This document shows positions 10,660-23,990 of a stretch of DNA of 64,000 nucleotides, one piece after another. The stretch's first letter is position 1. The number at the start of each line of letters is the position of its first letter. Location of the stretch: contig OY292277.1 of assembly GCA_958496175.1 (NCBI GenBank), positions 6,634,001-6,698,000 of the forward strand, given 5' to 3'. Made by a program: the position numbers and the translations under genes. The notes under the pieces were generated by a model. It was not told the origin of the DNA and did not search any database. It was given only the letters and a program-made list of their open reading frames with translations. The DNA is from Sisyra terminalis (Eukaryota; Arthropoda; Insecta; Neuroptera; Sisyridae).

Positions 10660-12980
10660 TGGTTGGTTAATAACCAGGAAATTGAGTCGTTTCTATTAAT
10701 AAGACTGATGGAAATTTTTCGTTGGAGTATATCGACAATTTTTTTAAAGTTTTGATCCGTTTTTTTTCGTTAGAGCAGTGCTTGTAAAACTGTAACGATT
10801 GTTGTACTTGTTTGGAGCCTGATTTCAGTAGGAAATTTTCTAAGTAAATCGGAGAATTACGTTTTGGATCTATGATTACATCAGCTGGACGGTAACATTA
10901 AATAATAGAGCTATTATGTTTTTCCGGGAACCTGGAGGTCCAGGAATCTTATTTCTTATAGTTTATCGAAAATTTTCTTTGAAATGTATTGTAATCATTT
11001 AGTAAAGATTTTTTCTATCATATTTTGTACTAGACGTCATCTTCGGGTGTCTTTTGAAGATTTTATCCAAATACTAGCATAGCAATATCCAAATACATAT
11101 TTGGGGTTATTAAAGATCACAAATATTGGACCCATTCTGTACTTTCGTGGACCTAAAGGTCCAAGAACTTCATCCTTTGCCATTTATCGAAAATTTTCTT
11201 TGAAATGAATTGTTACCATTTAATTAGGGCGTTTTGCGTCGATAATTAAAAATTTTTGGTTCATGAACTTCTCCTACGTACCTGGAGATCGGCGTGGACG
11301 TCATCTTCTAGAGTTTCTTATACAGGTACATTAAAATGAGCTCGGAAAACTCAAATAAAAGATTTTTTAATTGAAATTAAGTCGTTTCTATTAGTAAGAC
11401 TGATGGAAATTTTTCGTTGGAGTATATGGACAATTTTTTATGGTTTTGAAACGATTTTTTCGTTAGATCAGTGCTTTTAAAACTGTAATCATTGTTGTAT
11501 TTATTTGGAGCCTGATCTCAATAGGAAATTCTCTAAGTAAATCGAAGAATTACGTTTTGGATCGATGATTACAAATTTCTGGTTCATAAAGCTCTCCTAT
11601 GGACTTGGAGGTTGGCGTGGACGTCATCTTCTAGAGTTTCTTATGTGGTACATTAAAATGAGCTTGGAAAACTCAAAAAAACAGATTTTCTAGTCGAAAT
11701 TGAGTCGTTTCTATTAATAGGACTGCTGGAAAAGGATGAGGGTCTTGGACCTCTAGATCCACGAAAGAACAGAATGGGTCCAATATTTGTGATCTTTAAT
11801 AGGCCCGAATAATTATTTGGATATTGTTATGCAAGAATTTGCATAAAATCTTCAAAAAACACCAGGAGATGACGTCTAATACAAAAAGCCTTCACTAAAT
11901 GATTAAAATACATTTGAAAGTAAATTTTTGATAAACTGTAAAGAATAAGGTTCCTGCACCTCCAGGTTTCGAAAGAAGGTCATTAAGCTCTCCTATGGAC
12001 TTGGAGGTTGATGGGGACGTCATCTTCTAGAGTTTCATGTATGGTACAACAAAATGAGCTCGGAAAACTCAAAAAAAAGATTTTCTAATCGAAATTGAGT
12101 CGTTTCTATTAATAGGACTAATGGAAATTTTTCATTGGATTATATCGACAATTTTTTCAAGTTTTGAAACGTTTTTTCGTTAGAGCAGTGCTTTTAAAAC
12201 TGTAACGATTGTTGTTCTTATTTTGAGCCAACTGTTGGGTGATTTCAATAGGAGATTCGCTAAGTAAATCAGAGAATTACGTTTTGGATCGATGATTAAA
12301 AATTTTTGGTTCAGAAACTTCTCCTACGTACCTGGAGATCGACGTGGACATCATCTTCTAGAGTTTCTTATGTTTTACCACAAAATGAGCTTGGAAAAGA
12401 CACAGAAGAGATTTTCGAGTCGCTGGTGATAACCGGGAGATCTTTTAGATTCCCCGTTTTACCTGGGGATAGACTTGGACATCATCTCCTGGAATTTCTT
12501 GAAGGTTTTATACAAAATTATTTCCAAATACTCATTTGGTGCTATTGATATAAGGCAAGATGTAAGAACAAGAATTACTACTAAAACTCCATCTGCGTGC
12601 TTTTGGAACACTTTTTTTTAAAATATAGAAAAAATTTCCAAGATGATTTACTAGCAAAATCCAAATTTACTAGCAAAATCCAAATTTACTAACAAGTACC
12701 TTAAGGAACCTAATAAACCATAAATTCGTTATCAGTGACTCAAAAAACCATTCTGTGCACTTAACCTACTCATTTAATGGAAAATCTAAACAAATTTCCG
12801 GAAGATGACGTCCACTTATATCCTCCAAGTACGTCGGAAAACTTTATGAACCTTATATTTGTAATTTGCGACCCCAAAAAGGCCTAAAAAGGATACTACA
12901 ACTCATTTAAAAGAAGTTCTCGAAAGAACTCTAGAGGATGAGGTTCCTGAATCTCCAGGTCCTTTGAAAAATTTGTCAAA
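10660..12980. repeat. Complex repeat cluster, GACGTCATCTTCTAGAG family
   Basis: Blocks recur several times in both orientations. The phrase GACGTCATCTTCTAGAGTTT occurs near 11305, 11613, 12017 and 12345, with related forms near 11037, 11867 (reverse) and 12806 (reverse). GAGTCGTTTCTATTAAT and following sequence recur near 10683, 11379, 11702 and 12106. The pieces CTCCTAYGNACYTGGAG and CAAATATTGGACCCATTCTG also repeat. The cluster resembles a scrambled tandem of a degraded element. No coding potential was recognised. The same family continues at 14480-16560. Confidence 0.75.
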
Positions 12981-14479
12981 AACCTGAGCTTTTACACATT
13001 TTGTAGATTTGAAAAGGAAGATTTCATTTATCGACTTGGATTGCACAAATGCAACAAATGCAACAATGTTTGTATAGTACCAAAAGTGGTGATATCTTCT
13101 TACATATTAAGATTGCTGATCGATGAGATGTTTTCGTTGAAATTTCATGCATATTTATATTTCATTCACTTTTTTCCACCAAAATTGCAGTCCATTCCTT
13201 TTTTTTTTAAAAAAAGCCCAGGATTCCCACTGGTTTTCTTCTTTTTTTCTTGGAACATTCCAATTGGTTTACGTTTCACTTCTTATAAGAAACCCTTTTG
13301 ATCAAATATTCGACAATTACGCAAATTTATACGACTCGATTTTGATAATAGAGTTGATATTTATTGCCGGAAAAATCTTGGAAAAGTGCAACCATTGTTT
13401 TGATTTTTTCAAACTATTTTTCTCGGAAAATAGTAAATTTTTATTATAACAACCAAAGGTTATTGACTTTGAAGTAATGAATGAACGAAATATAAATATT
13501 ATAACAAATATTCTATCAATCGATTGCACAACAATCGATCAGGTATTAATTTCGAACAATAAACATGCGCATAAAATTCATTTTCTTACGTCACATTTGC
13601 ACATACATGCGAACGACTAATTGAATTCAATATGAACCATTTCGCAAATATCGACTAACATATTTACCATTTGCCATTACAAAACATCTAAACGATCGAT
13701 GTGCAACAATTAAATTAAAAAAAAAAAAATAACCGACAAATTAATCACTTACAAAATATTCAAACATGCAAATATTCTGTCATTGGAAACTTAAAATTCT
13801 AATCACAAATTCCGTTTAACCCACAAACAAATTTGTAAGTTTTATCTTTTTCACGTTGAAAAAAATAAAATAATGCAATTATTTTTAATTGCACTTTTTG
13901 CGCAATTCTCTTGACGAGCAATTTTCGTCCAATTTCAAGAACACTCGAATTATTTTCTTCTCTCATTCACGAGAGAAAGTTACAAAAAAAATTTAAAAAA
14001 AAACCTTTTTAATCGTTTTCTTCGATTCGTTAATCAAATTTCGAGGAAACAATTACAGGTTTTCCTTGGGGATAATGAAAACTTAAAAGAAGTTTGCCAG
14101 ATTGCCAAATCCCTAAAGGGGGTTAAGGTCAAAGTCAATAAGTATACAAGTCAAACGGCTCGTCATTAATTTCATAATCGCACATATAATTGCATCTTAT
14201 TAAATCGAAAGAAAAAAATCGATAACTTCATAAAATAAACGTTAATATCGAAACTTCCAAATTATATGACAATATTACTCTTCTACTAGGATTTTATATG
14301 CAGGAAAAAAGAACAAATAGAATGGAGATGTGTTTTTTTTTAGTTTGGTTCCTTAAAGCATTTGTAACCATTTTTGGTACTATACAAACAGGTGGTTGCA
14401 TTTGTGTAATCCATGGCAACAAATGAAATCTTCATTTTCCAATGCATAAAAGGTCGAGAGTTTTTAGAGTCGTCACCAA
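12981..14479. other. AT-rich spacer within the repeat cluster
   Basis: No coding region, RNA gene or clear repeat unit was recognised between the two blocks of the cluster. Confidence 0.5.
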
Positions 14480-14611
14480 TCACAAATATTGGGTCATTAA
14501 GTTTTTCAAAGCACCTGGAGATTCAGGAACGTCATCTTCTAGAGTTTCTTCGAGAACTTCTTTTAAATGAGTTATACTATCTTTTTTAGGACTTTTCAAA
14601 AGCCTATTTTT

Positions 14612-14760
14612 CTGTTGGGTTCACCTCTTGAGCTTCTTTTCTCTTCATTAATTTCCTCAAATTTTCAATGGAGTTTAAATCAGGACTCTCACCATAGAGT
14701 AGCCAAATAGGGATTCTAGTCAAGACTATACCGGATATCTTTATTTAAAAATCATTATCA
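14612..14760 (-). pseudogene. Tc1/mariner transposase relic
   Basis: On the minus strand an open stretch reads YGESPDLNSIENLRKLM, matching the C-terminal motif SPDLNPIEN of Tc1/mariner transposases, in which the Glu of IEN is the third catalytic acid of the DDE/D triad. Only about 30 residues are recognisable and no terminal repeats were assigned. Diverged copies of the same stretch occur near 48950 and 49240. Confidence 0.65.
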
Positions 14761-16109
14761 CCTTTTAAGATATATATAAATTAAAGAATTCTTTGGGGTC
14801 GCTGATTTCTAGTATAAGATTCATGAAGTTCTCCGATTTACTAGGCGTGGATGTCATCTTCTGGAAGTTTGTTCAAATTTTACCCTAAATGAGAACTTTA
14901 AACGCAAAAAATGTTTTTTTGAATCATTGATTACGAATCTAAGGTTTATTAGGTTCCTAGAAGTACCGGTGAGTAAATGTGGACATCATTTTGGATTTTT
15001 TTTTTTTTTTGAGAAAAAGAGTTCGAAAAGCACAAAGATGGAGTTTTACGTTCTTACGTCTTATCTTACATCAGTAGCACCAAATAAGTATTTGGAAATA
15101 ATTTTGTATTAAATCTTCAAGAAATTCCAGGAGATGATGTCCATGTTTATCCTCAGGTAACACAGGGAATCTAGTAGATCTCCCGGTTGCCATCAGCGGC
15201 TCGAAAATCTCTTTTATGTCTTTTCCAAGCTCATTTTGTGGTAATCTATAAGAAACTCTAGAAGATGACATCCATTCCGATCTCTAGGTTCGTAGGAGAA
15301 GTTCATGAACCAGAAATTTATAAATATTAACTCCAAACGTCCTAATTAAGTGTTTGGAATTTATTTCAAAGAAAATTTTCGATAAACTGCAGAGGATGAG
15401 GTTCTTGCACCTCTAGATCCACGAAAGAACAGAATGGATCCAATATTTGTGATCGTTAATAGCCCCGAATAATTATTTGGATATTGCTGTCCAAGTATTT
15501 GCATAAAATCTTCAAAAAACACCAGGAGATGACGTCTAATACAAAAAGCCTTTATTAAATGTTTACAATAAATTTCAAAGAAAATTCTCGATAAACTGTA
15601 AGGAATAAGATTCCTGGATCTCCAGGTTCCCGGAAGAACATAATATGTCTAATATTTAATATTTCTGTTCAGTGAATTGAGGTATAATCAATAGCATAGA
15701 ATGGTGGGCACCGAAGGAATCATGTCTTCTAGAGCACATGAAAATTGGGAGGCATTGATAATTCCATAAAAGATTTTGCTTTGTGGAAAACACAAAGACT
15801 ACATATTTAAAAATTAAAGAATCCAAAGGTATTTTGAACCTACAGATTTTCATGACCATTTATAAAAATAAGGGGCGGCGAATTTTTGATCGGCGCCTGG
15901 CGCCGGTGAAAATGTATGCTACGCCACTGGGTTTAAAATTTGTTCGTATTCGTTATCAGTAATAACAGGAAATATTTCCAAATAAGTTTTTAAAGGTAAA
16001 TTTGCATAGAATCTTCGAAAGCTCTAGGAGATGATTTCCACATCTTCCTTCGCCTAGTTTCGTTAGAGAGTTTATTAGTCTAAATAGTATTTTTTTAAAT
16101 AAGATAACA

Positions 16110-16310
16110 ATTCAGGTTGTTAAGATCGGTTTATTTTTATTTAATATTTTTACTATTCAATTAGCTACGTTTCGTTACGTATCGTAACTTCATCAGGCTT
16201 CTTGATTCACAAAAATAAAATATATTATTTCATTAACTGTTAACTGAATTGTCTTCTTATTTAAAAAAATAAAAGCTGAGATCTGAATTTTATTATCTAT
16301 CTAAATAGTA
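16110..16310 (-). mobile_element. Short retroposed element with hammerhead-like core
   Basis: On the minus strand it runs from ATTCAGATCTCAGCTTTT through a hammerhead-like core (16160-16202) to an A-rich tail and ACCGATCTTAACAACCTGAA. The sequence at about 58335-58545 has the same order of blocks on the plus strand, so these are two copies of a roughly 200-base element. The core reads AGC (helix I), CTGATGA, an extra A, GTTAC-loop-GTAAC, GAAACGTA, GCT (helix I). Helix III is the self-complementary ACGU, with expected cleavage after the A of GTA. Confidence 0.6.
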
Positions 16311-16560
16311 TAATATTTTAGAACTCATCTTTGTTTAATTTACAAGAAACTCTAGAAGATGACGTCCCCGTCGATCTTCAGATATAACTAAGAATGTTAT
16401 GAACCTGATATTTGTAATCAGCGATCTAAAGAAGTTCTAAATAAGTAAATATTTCCAAAAAAATCTAAATAAACTGCTGGGGATCAGGTTTATGGACTTC
16501 CAGGTGCATTAAAGAACTTTATAAATCCAATTTTGGTGATCAGAAGCTTAAAAACCTTCT

Positions 16561-18446
16561 GAGTTACAAAATTTCACTGATTTTTCGGTGAAGATTTATT
16601 TTTTCGTCTCAAAATATGCATTTTTGGACTGCATAAATGCAGCTACCTATTTGTAGTAGTAAAAGCTTTAGCTTTTTGAGCATTTAGGAACTATGATGAT
16701 GAAAAGTTTTTTGAGCTTTTGCTAGATTTACAATAGTGACGTCACATTTGCTCCAGAGCTTTTTTGAAGTTTGAAACAAGAAATGAGAATATTTTCTATT
16801 TTGATATTGATTGAATACGTAAAACTATCCTAATGGCTTTTTCTTTGGGGAGGAATTGATTATTGGTTTTCTTCAAGCAAGGAAATGAAGCTTTTAAAGC
16901 TCAACTCAATTGCTGTCATTGAAATTGTATTTGCCGAAGGTTTATTCGAATTTGTCAACGCTAACATGAGTTTTCCATTTGCATTTGTGATGGAATGATG
17001 AGCTTTATTTTCCAAGTAGAGCTTTTGTTTGTTTTGAGTAGTTTTTATGGGACACGTTGTATTGGTGAAGGGCTTGAGAAAAATTAATGGTCAGATTTCG
17101 ACCAAATATTTGACCTTTTTTAATCTTTTTTCCAATGGAGGAACTTTTCAAGTTTAATGAATTCAATTTTCGATTTCTTGGTTTGTTTTCGAGATGTCGC
17201 TACTTAAATACTTTAGTATTGAGGGGTAAAAGCAATTGATGGAAATCAAGATTTATTCAATAAATTTTAAATTGAAAGCTTTTTTAAAATATTTTATCGA
17301 TTGAAAATGTTTAATATTATTTACTATAAAAATGGTAAATTCTTTAAAAAAAAACTACAAATAATTCAAATTAATATTAAAACGATCATTTCAACGATAG
17401 GAAAACTTTAAATTTTTTGGCCAATGAGGGCAATAAATTCTTATATAAAGAGTTTTGATTAACTTTCAAGATTAAGGAAGATTAAAATATGGAAATTTTC
17501 CAATTTGGGTTTTTGATGTTTCTAATCTTTAAGGAAGTTTAAATTTAGTTATTCTGAACATCAACGACGTTAATTTTTTTTTTTTGAATCAATGATAATT
17601 TTTTTAAGTGTCCATTGAATTCAATCGATTCTAATATAATTTATCGGTTTTTTTTTTTTTGGAAGGTTTTCATTCAATTCTTCAATTTTTCTATTCATAA
17701 AATGTTCATTCGTAAAAGTTTTTCAATACAGTTATTGAAATTTAGACTTCAACAACAATGTGTAAGTAATAATTGCTGAGTTGCCATTAAAATAATTTTC
17801 ATAACAATGATTCTTCAATATTTTGGTGTGGTTTTATTTTGGAACTATTTTTGGAGTTAATTCAATGCATAATAAATCAGTCGTTAATTTTATTGGTGTG
17901 ATAGTGGAATTTGTTGGAAGAAAATACGTTTTGAAAAAATTTGGCTCCTAATCTGTAGATTGATCCTGAAAAGTTTAGAAAGCAATGCTTTCGTGTTTTG
18001 ATCAATTTCCTGAATTTGCTGAACTGGTACAATTTACATAATAGTCTTACAAAAAAAATAAGTATTTTTGGTCACTAAATTTTAAAATGTTGGGAAAGAA
18101 AATCTTAATTTTTTTTCTCATTTAAAGGCCGTGGTGTGAAAAAGTTTGAGATGCACTGGTTTAAATGATAACCAAAAAAATGTCTCTGTTTTTAAAAAAT
18201 CTTTTGCAAAACTTTTTATCCTATCTAAATTTGGAATTTTAGTTATTTTATTACGCTAGTTATAAAAAATCTTGAAAATATTTTTTTTTTTTGGTTATCA
18301 GGCTAATCTTGGGTTTCAGGCTAAAATATCCCCAGACAAACCATCCTTGGACTAAATATCGCCGACAATTAATCCCTCGATTTTTACTAATATTTCTTAC
18401 TTACTAATTTTATTAATAATATTTCGTGATATATTGACCTAAGGAT
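16561..18446. other. AT-rich non-coding stretch
   Basis: No coding region, RNA gene or assignable repeat was seen. Many poly-A/T runs. Confidence 0.5.
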
Positions 18447-19303
18447 CAAAATAAGATTTTTTCGCTGACTTTGAACAGTTATACTGTGTATACAATATAT
18501 AGAATATATTGCGATACAATTTATGTAGTATAATTTAATATAATGATATATAAAAATCATACCATAAACATACATTTGAACAGAAGTTCAAACAAAAATA
18601 TTTGTGACGTATTGCCCAGATACGTATTTTGATTGCCACGAAATCTTCCTCAGTGGTCACCAAAGATATTTTGGTGACCCAAGGATATTTTGTCTAGAGA
18701 TAATTTGTCAGGGGATCAAACATCATTGAAGCATTTTTTGAAAATGTTAATCCAGAGAGATTAAATAGGATGTTAGATTTAAATTAATTCAGACCTAGAA
18801 TGACCTTAAGATTGTAAAAAGAATTGTTATAGAGTATAATCATTTCTTTCTCAATATATGGGAAATATATTTAATTTTAAATTATAAATATTAATTTTAA
18901 ATATTTTAATTTGTGTATGATCTACTGTAATCTTTAAAAAGCTAACATATTGCTGTTATTGCTGTATTGTCCCAAAATGGCAATGTTAAGAATAGAGATC
19001 ATAATAATCGGGATCAAATATGATGGAACTTTTTTTTGAAAATTTTATCCCAAAGGGATAAAATAGATCCAGACCTTAAATGATCTTATGATTATAAAAA
19101 TAATTGTTATACACTCAAGTCATTTGTCTCTCAATGGATCTAAGGAACAGGTGTTTAGATTTCCCCAGAAGAAATTTAGTAACTTTTTCGTAGGAAAAAT
19201 TGAAACCAGAAGGAACTTGAGGCAACAATTAATCACAAAAAACAAGCAAAACTTTTACAAAGTTTTTTATTTTCCTCAATTTTTCTTTCATAAGAATTTC
19301 AAA
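18447..19303 (-). mobile_element. Dispersed ~0.86-kb element, copy A
   Basis: Bases 18447-19303 match 51161-52030 in the same orientation with high identity and a few small indels. Both start CAAAATAAGATTTTTTC and end TAAGAATTTCAAA. Near the left end lies a minus-strand hammerhead-like block related to the 7.7-9.3 kb array. No long frame is shared by the copies, so the element is non-autonomous. Orientation is given as minus because the ribozyme-like core reads that way. Unlike the 51-kb copy it lacks the second hammerhead-like block at its right end. Confidence 0.8.
18613..18659 (-). ncRNA. Hammerhead-ribozyme-like motif, family 1
   Basis: Minus strand: TGACCA (helix I), CTGAGGA, an extra A, GATTTCGTGGCAATC, AAAA (in place of GAAA), TACGTATC, TGGGCA (helix I partner, five pairs and one mismatch). 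The GAAA box has lost its G, so this copy is probably inactive. Confidence 0.5.
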
Positions 19304-21714
19304 TCCATTACTAATGGTTGAAATGAAAAATGATATCAACACGTGGTAGCTGTTAAATGTGCTGATTGCTTATTATTTTCGTAACAATAATCGTCAGTTT
19401 TGCCACATTAGTTTGACTTGAATATTAATTTCATTTAAATTTATTATTTTTTGGAAAAACCGAATTTTTCTTCTTAATTTAAAAAGCAATAAAATTTACT
19501 TTTGATGAGGTTTTCTGGTTCTAATTTATTTAGTTTATCTTCTAATCAGTTTTTAAATGAAATATTTGCGTAAAAGATTTAATAACGTTATCAATATATT
19601 TTAATTTTCTACTTTTTTTCTTGTGGGTGGTTTTTATTTAATGTTTTTATTCAAAGAAAATAATTTACGGTTTTTTACAATATAACTTATTTGCTATTAA
19701 AATATATATAAAATAAATCTTATCAGTTGTACGAATTGCTTTTTTTTTCGTTCTTATTAGGTGTTTTGTTTTAATGAAAAAAATTAATTAGACTAAAAAA
19801 ATAGGTTTTCAATTGTTGGATTAATTATTCATTTGTAGTGGCAACTTTGGACGATTTTTTAAGGACACAAATTAATTTAATTTTTGAATAGATTATGGTC
19901 GAAATTTTTTAATGATCGTGGGTGGAAAATCTTTTGCTGTTTTCACAAAAGAGGTGGAAATTGAAGGAAAACAAATGGAGAGCTTAAATTTTTTTTGAAA
20001 GTTTTAATTTTAAAGGTGGCCAAGTCTTAAGGAAATTAATTTTAAAATTTTATTTAGTAGAAGTTATGGTTTTGGATTTGATCATCAATGTAATTATTTT
20101 CTTAATTCTATCTGGTAACAAGTGGTTGAAAGTGCAACCTGTTGAATAAAAGCTTGGGAGTTGTAGGAGTTTAGTGATTAGATGGCGCTGGATTTTATTA
20201 TAAAACTTAGCAATTGAAACTTTAGAAGGCTTTGAGACATATTATTTATAACTCAAATTTATAGTTTTACTCTAATTTTAATAATTTTAGCTAAATTTCA
20301 ATGTTCATACATAAATACCATTACATATTATCTATACTTAATGAAAATATATCTAAGATACATATGACCTAAGTTGCTGAGCACCAAAATTTTAAATAAA
20401 AAAAAGAAGGCTTTGATTTTTTTTGAAAATTTGTAGGAAAAAGATTGTTTTTTTTTTAAATTTAAATTCATAGAAATTTTATAGTTTAAGATGTGTTTTC
20501 CAATTTTTTTTCCTATAATTCAAAGGTTTCTTGATAATTATGTTTTAATCTAGGAAAATTTAATGCAAAGCATTGAAAATTTTCACCAAATCAAAATTTT
20601 GATTTTTCCAGAAAGTTGTATTGTAAAAAAAATTATGTAGGCTACTGTAACAATGGACGATAATTTTGACTCAAAATTTCTCATCTAATAGGAATTGTTG
20701 AAAATTTTCGAGTCACAACCTCCTTTGATTATTATAAAGGGCGATAGCCGAGACTCGAACCTTTGTAATGAATGCTTGGTTGCAAAGCTTGCTTTGATTA
20801 GAAAATTTGAAGATATTGGAGTTGAAATTTGAAAAAAAAATTATTTACCTTGTTTCACGTATAATTGTTCACTTCACGAAAACTACACAGAAAATCAAAG
20901 AGTTTTATCTTAATAGTTGGATACAATATATAGTCACGACACCCACAACTCGGTTTTTTTTTGTTTATCTTTGCTTTGGAGCTGAACGATTTGTTGCACT
21001 GAATTTTCTTTTCGTTTTTCACAAAAATTTTCTGGAGGGAAGTTTAGTGAAGTCGCATAACTACTATGGGTAGATCGAATGTTAAAATCGATGTTATTCT
21101 TCGTGCATTTATATATTATTTTACAAGTGGAAAAAAATATCAAGTAGTAGTTGGAGTAGTATGTTCTTCTACCCTCCCTCGATTGTGGAACGTCAACGAC
21201 ATCATCGTTTTTATTGCTAATTACACTTGGAGGCGAGCACTTGATCGTCTTGTTTGTGATGTTTGTATTTGACTTAGTACATAGGGACATTGTTGCACTA
21301 AACTTGAATTGATTTCGTGAAGGGATTTTGGAGTATTCGGCTGATTTTAATAGAAATTATTTGTACCAAATACTAGATATGTAAAATTTGTAAAATATAA
21401 TGTATAAAAGTGGCCAAAAATTGGAAAAACAGGGCCAAATAAAAAAAAAATATTTGTACCATTGTTGAAAGAAAATTATATTTTCTTAATAAAATTTTTT
21501 TTTGGCTAAAATAACTGTTTTCTTCTCGTGAGCTCTATACCCTAGCAAAAAATTTTTCCCAACACTTTTCATTTAAAGTTTTCGTTAGTTCAAAATTTTT
21601 GTTAAAGGTTTGAAATTTGGATAAGTTTTGTGGTGTAAATCTTGGATAATCAGCTAGTAGGTAAATGATAGTAGATAATCTTTTGTTTTTAATAAATAAT
21701 TTTTATCGCTATTT
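19304..21714. other. Non-coding region, no gene recognised
   Basis: Mostly AT-rich. Bases 21130-21290 are slightly GC-richer and open in two overlapping frames, but neither gives a recognisable protein. No RNA gene was accepted. Confidence 0.45.
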
Positions 21715-22205
21715 TTGGGTCAGGTAAATCAATATACCTCTGAAAAAATTTATTGAAACTCTTAAAATAGATGCAATTCCTTGCCTATAGACTTTGATGT
21801 GCACAATGTGGGTTCTTAGTTGGCTTCCATTATTGTTCCTAACATTGTTGCCAACGAATTCTCGGATCCATGGTCGTTGTTTTGTACGATAGATCAAAGA
21901 AATAATAAACATATTATTACGTTTTAACCTCGTGTATTTCTTTGCTTTTAAAAGTCTTTTTGCTGTTTTGTTGGGATGTTTTATAAAACGTTGACCATAT
22001 GATTTGCATATTGAGATACTGTGTCTAAGGATCATTGCATTTCTTATGTAGTTTGAAGAACTTAGTTTAGATCTTATAATTTTAGATTTTCAGCGATTTA
22101 AAATTTGAAGATTTTATTTTTTGATTGAGTTTCATAGTTGAAGACCAAATGTCTAAATAGGTTTAATTATTGTTTTGTAGATTACTAGTTTAGTTTTAGT
22201 GCTAT
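21715..22205 (-). pseudogene. Jockey-like reverse transcriptase, C-terminal fragment
   Basis: The minus strand reads KLVIYKTIIKPI, stop, TFGLQL, stop, NSIKK, followed by diverged sequence. This matches the region after the catalytic domain in jockey-clade non-LTR retrotransposons (LLIYKTLIRPIWTYGIQLWGS). Both stop codons fall where the family has Trp (TGG changed to TAG and TGA). The following frame downstream (MILRHSIS...) is the decayed continuation. It lies just downstream, in minus-strand direction, of the RT units at 22265-23990. Confidence 0.7.
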
Positions 22206-22264
22206 GTTTTGATTTTTTTTTGGTTTAGAATCCATAAGTCTTTTATTTAGATGAATTTTCAGAT

Positions 22265-23990
22265 ATTTTGCCGAATTTTCTGCTTTTTTTTTCGTTTAAT
22301 GTACTGCCCCATTGGCCGAACCAGCTTGTCATGATATTTAAATAGGCTTGGAAATCCTGGATTGTTTTACTATTTTTGCTTGAATAGAAAATGAACGTAT
22401 GGTCTGAAAATATGGTGGTTACTATTTTATTTTTTGTTGGGAAATTTATTGTGAATATTCGAGAGAATAATGGTTCTGGGACATTTCCTTGTGGGATTCC
22501 TGCCCCAATTGGTTGACAGGAACTAATTTTGTTCCTGTATTAGATGCAAAAGTATCTGTTGCGTTGATAACTTCTTAGGATTGGATGGTATAAGAAGTAG
22601 ATTTTGGATTATAATGCACTCTAACGAAAGCTGTGATATATCGAAGAAAATACCCGTACAAAATTTGATCAGGTTTTTTGTCGTTTATTTTACTGCCCCA
22701 TAGGTCGAACCAGCCTGTCATGATGTATATGTAGGCTTGGTAATTCTGGATTGTTTTACTATTTTTACTTGAATAGAAAATGGTCATATCACCTGCAAAT
22801 ATGGAGGTTACTATTTTATTTTTTCTCGCCAAATATTAAGTGAATATTAGGTAGAATAATGGTTCTGGAATACTTCCTTGTGGGATTCTCGCCTCGATTG
22901 GTCAACAGGAACTGATGTAGTTCCTATATTAGACGCAAAAGCTAATACCACGTTAAAATTTGGTAATATTTGAGGAATACTAAGGAGAAGATTTTGGATA
23001 GAGGACCATTATGTTAGATTTTGTCGAATGCTTGTGACATATCGCGGAAAATGCCCGTACAAAGTTTGTAACTTGATTTGAATTTTTCTCTTTTAATATA
23101 CTGCACCATTGGTTGAACCAGCCTGTCATGATATTTAAGTAGGCTTGGAAATGTTGAATTGATTTGCTATCTATACTGGAATAGAAAATGGCCATATCAT
23201 CTGCAAATATTAAATGTAAATATATGATAGAATAGTAGTTCTGGAACTCTTCCTTGTAAGATTCTTGCCCCGATTGGTCGACAGGTACTAATTTCCTTCC
23301 TGTATTAAACGCAAAAGTTTATACCTCATTAAAATTTGGTAATACTTGGAGAATACTAAGGAGGAGATTTTGGAGAGAAGACCATTATTATACACTCTGT
23401 CGAATACCTGTGACTTATTGAGGAAAATGCCCGTACAAAGTTTGTAACTTGATTTGAATTTTTCTCTTTTAATATACTGCACCATTGGTTGAACCAGCCT
23501 GTCATGATATTTAAGTAGGCTTGGAAATATTGAATTGATTTACTATCTTTACTTGAATAGAAAATGGCCATAACATCTGCAAATATGATAGTTACTATTT
23601 TATTTTTTGTCGGCAAATATTAGATGGACTAATGGTTCTGGAACACTTCCTTGTAAAATGTCCGCTCCGATTGGTCAACAGGAACTAATTTTGTTGGTAA
23701 TATTTGGGGAAAACTAAGGAGATTTTGGAGATAAGTCCATTATGATGCACTTTGTCAAATTCCTGTGATATATAATGGAAAATGCCTATACAAAGTTGCT
23801 TGTAGCTTGATCTCATTTTTTTTTCGTTTAATGTACTGCACCATTGGTCGAACCAGCTTGTCATGATATTTAAATTGGCTTGGAAATGTATTATCTTACT
23901 ATTTTTTCTTGAGAAGAAAATGGCCCTATCGTCTGCAAGTATCCTAATAAATATTTTATTTTTTATAGGAAAATCAACCAGGACTTGTTT
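22265..23990 (-). pseudogene. Five tandem copies of a jockey-like RT fragment
   Basis: The same roughly 360-410-base segment is repeated five times (landmark GAACCAGCYTGTCATGA at 22318, 22707, 23115, 23491 and 23850). On the minus strand each encodes, with frameshifts and stops, a piece such as KNKIVTIIFADVMAIFYSS and YLNIMTGWFNQW, the palm-thumb region of jockey-type reverse transcriptases around the FADD catalytic motif. The catalytic box is altered in each clearly readable copy (FAGDM, FADVM, FSDHT). Upstream of it a relic of GIPQGSV is visible in several units. No unit is functional. Tandem amplification of one RT fragment is unusual. Confidence 0.75.

Larger units (their letters stand above)
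14480..16560. repeat. Repeat cluster, second block (mostly inverted)
   Basis: Contains the same phrases as 10660-12980, largely in the opposite orientation: AACTCTAGAAGATGAC at about 14528 (forward form), 15245 and 16350, and CCAGGAGATGACGTC at about 15520. Bases 15236-15320 are the reverse complement of about 12299-12370. Embedded are a Tc1/mariner transposase relic (14612-14760), a small GC-rich transposon-like end near 15870-15935 (CAGTGGCGTAGC on the minus strand), and a hammerhead-like sequence at 16160-16202. Confidence 0.7.

Noticed and set aside
20741..20800. tRNA-like GGTTCGAGTC box on the minus strand
   Set aside because: No paired T stem, acceptor stem or A box could be fitted.
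20934..21290. 118-residue minus-strand frame overlapping a plus-strand frame
   Set aside because: No recognisable motif, no splice or promoter evidence; slightly higher GC alone is not enough.
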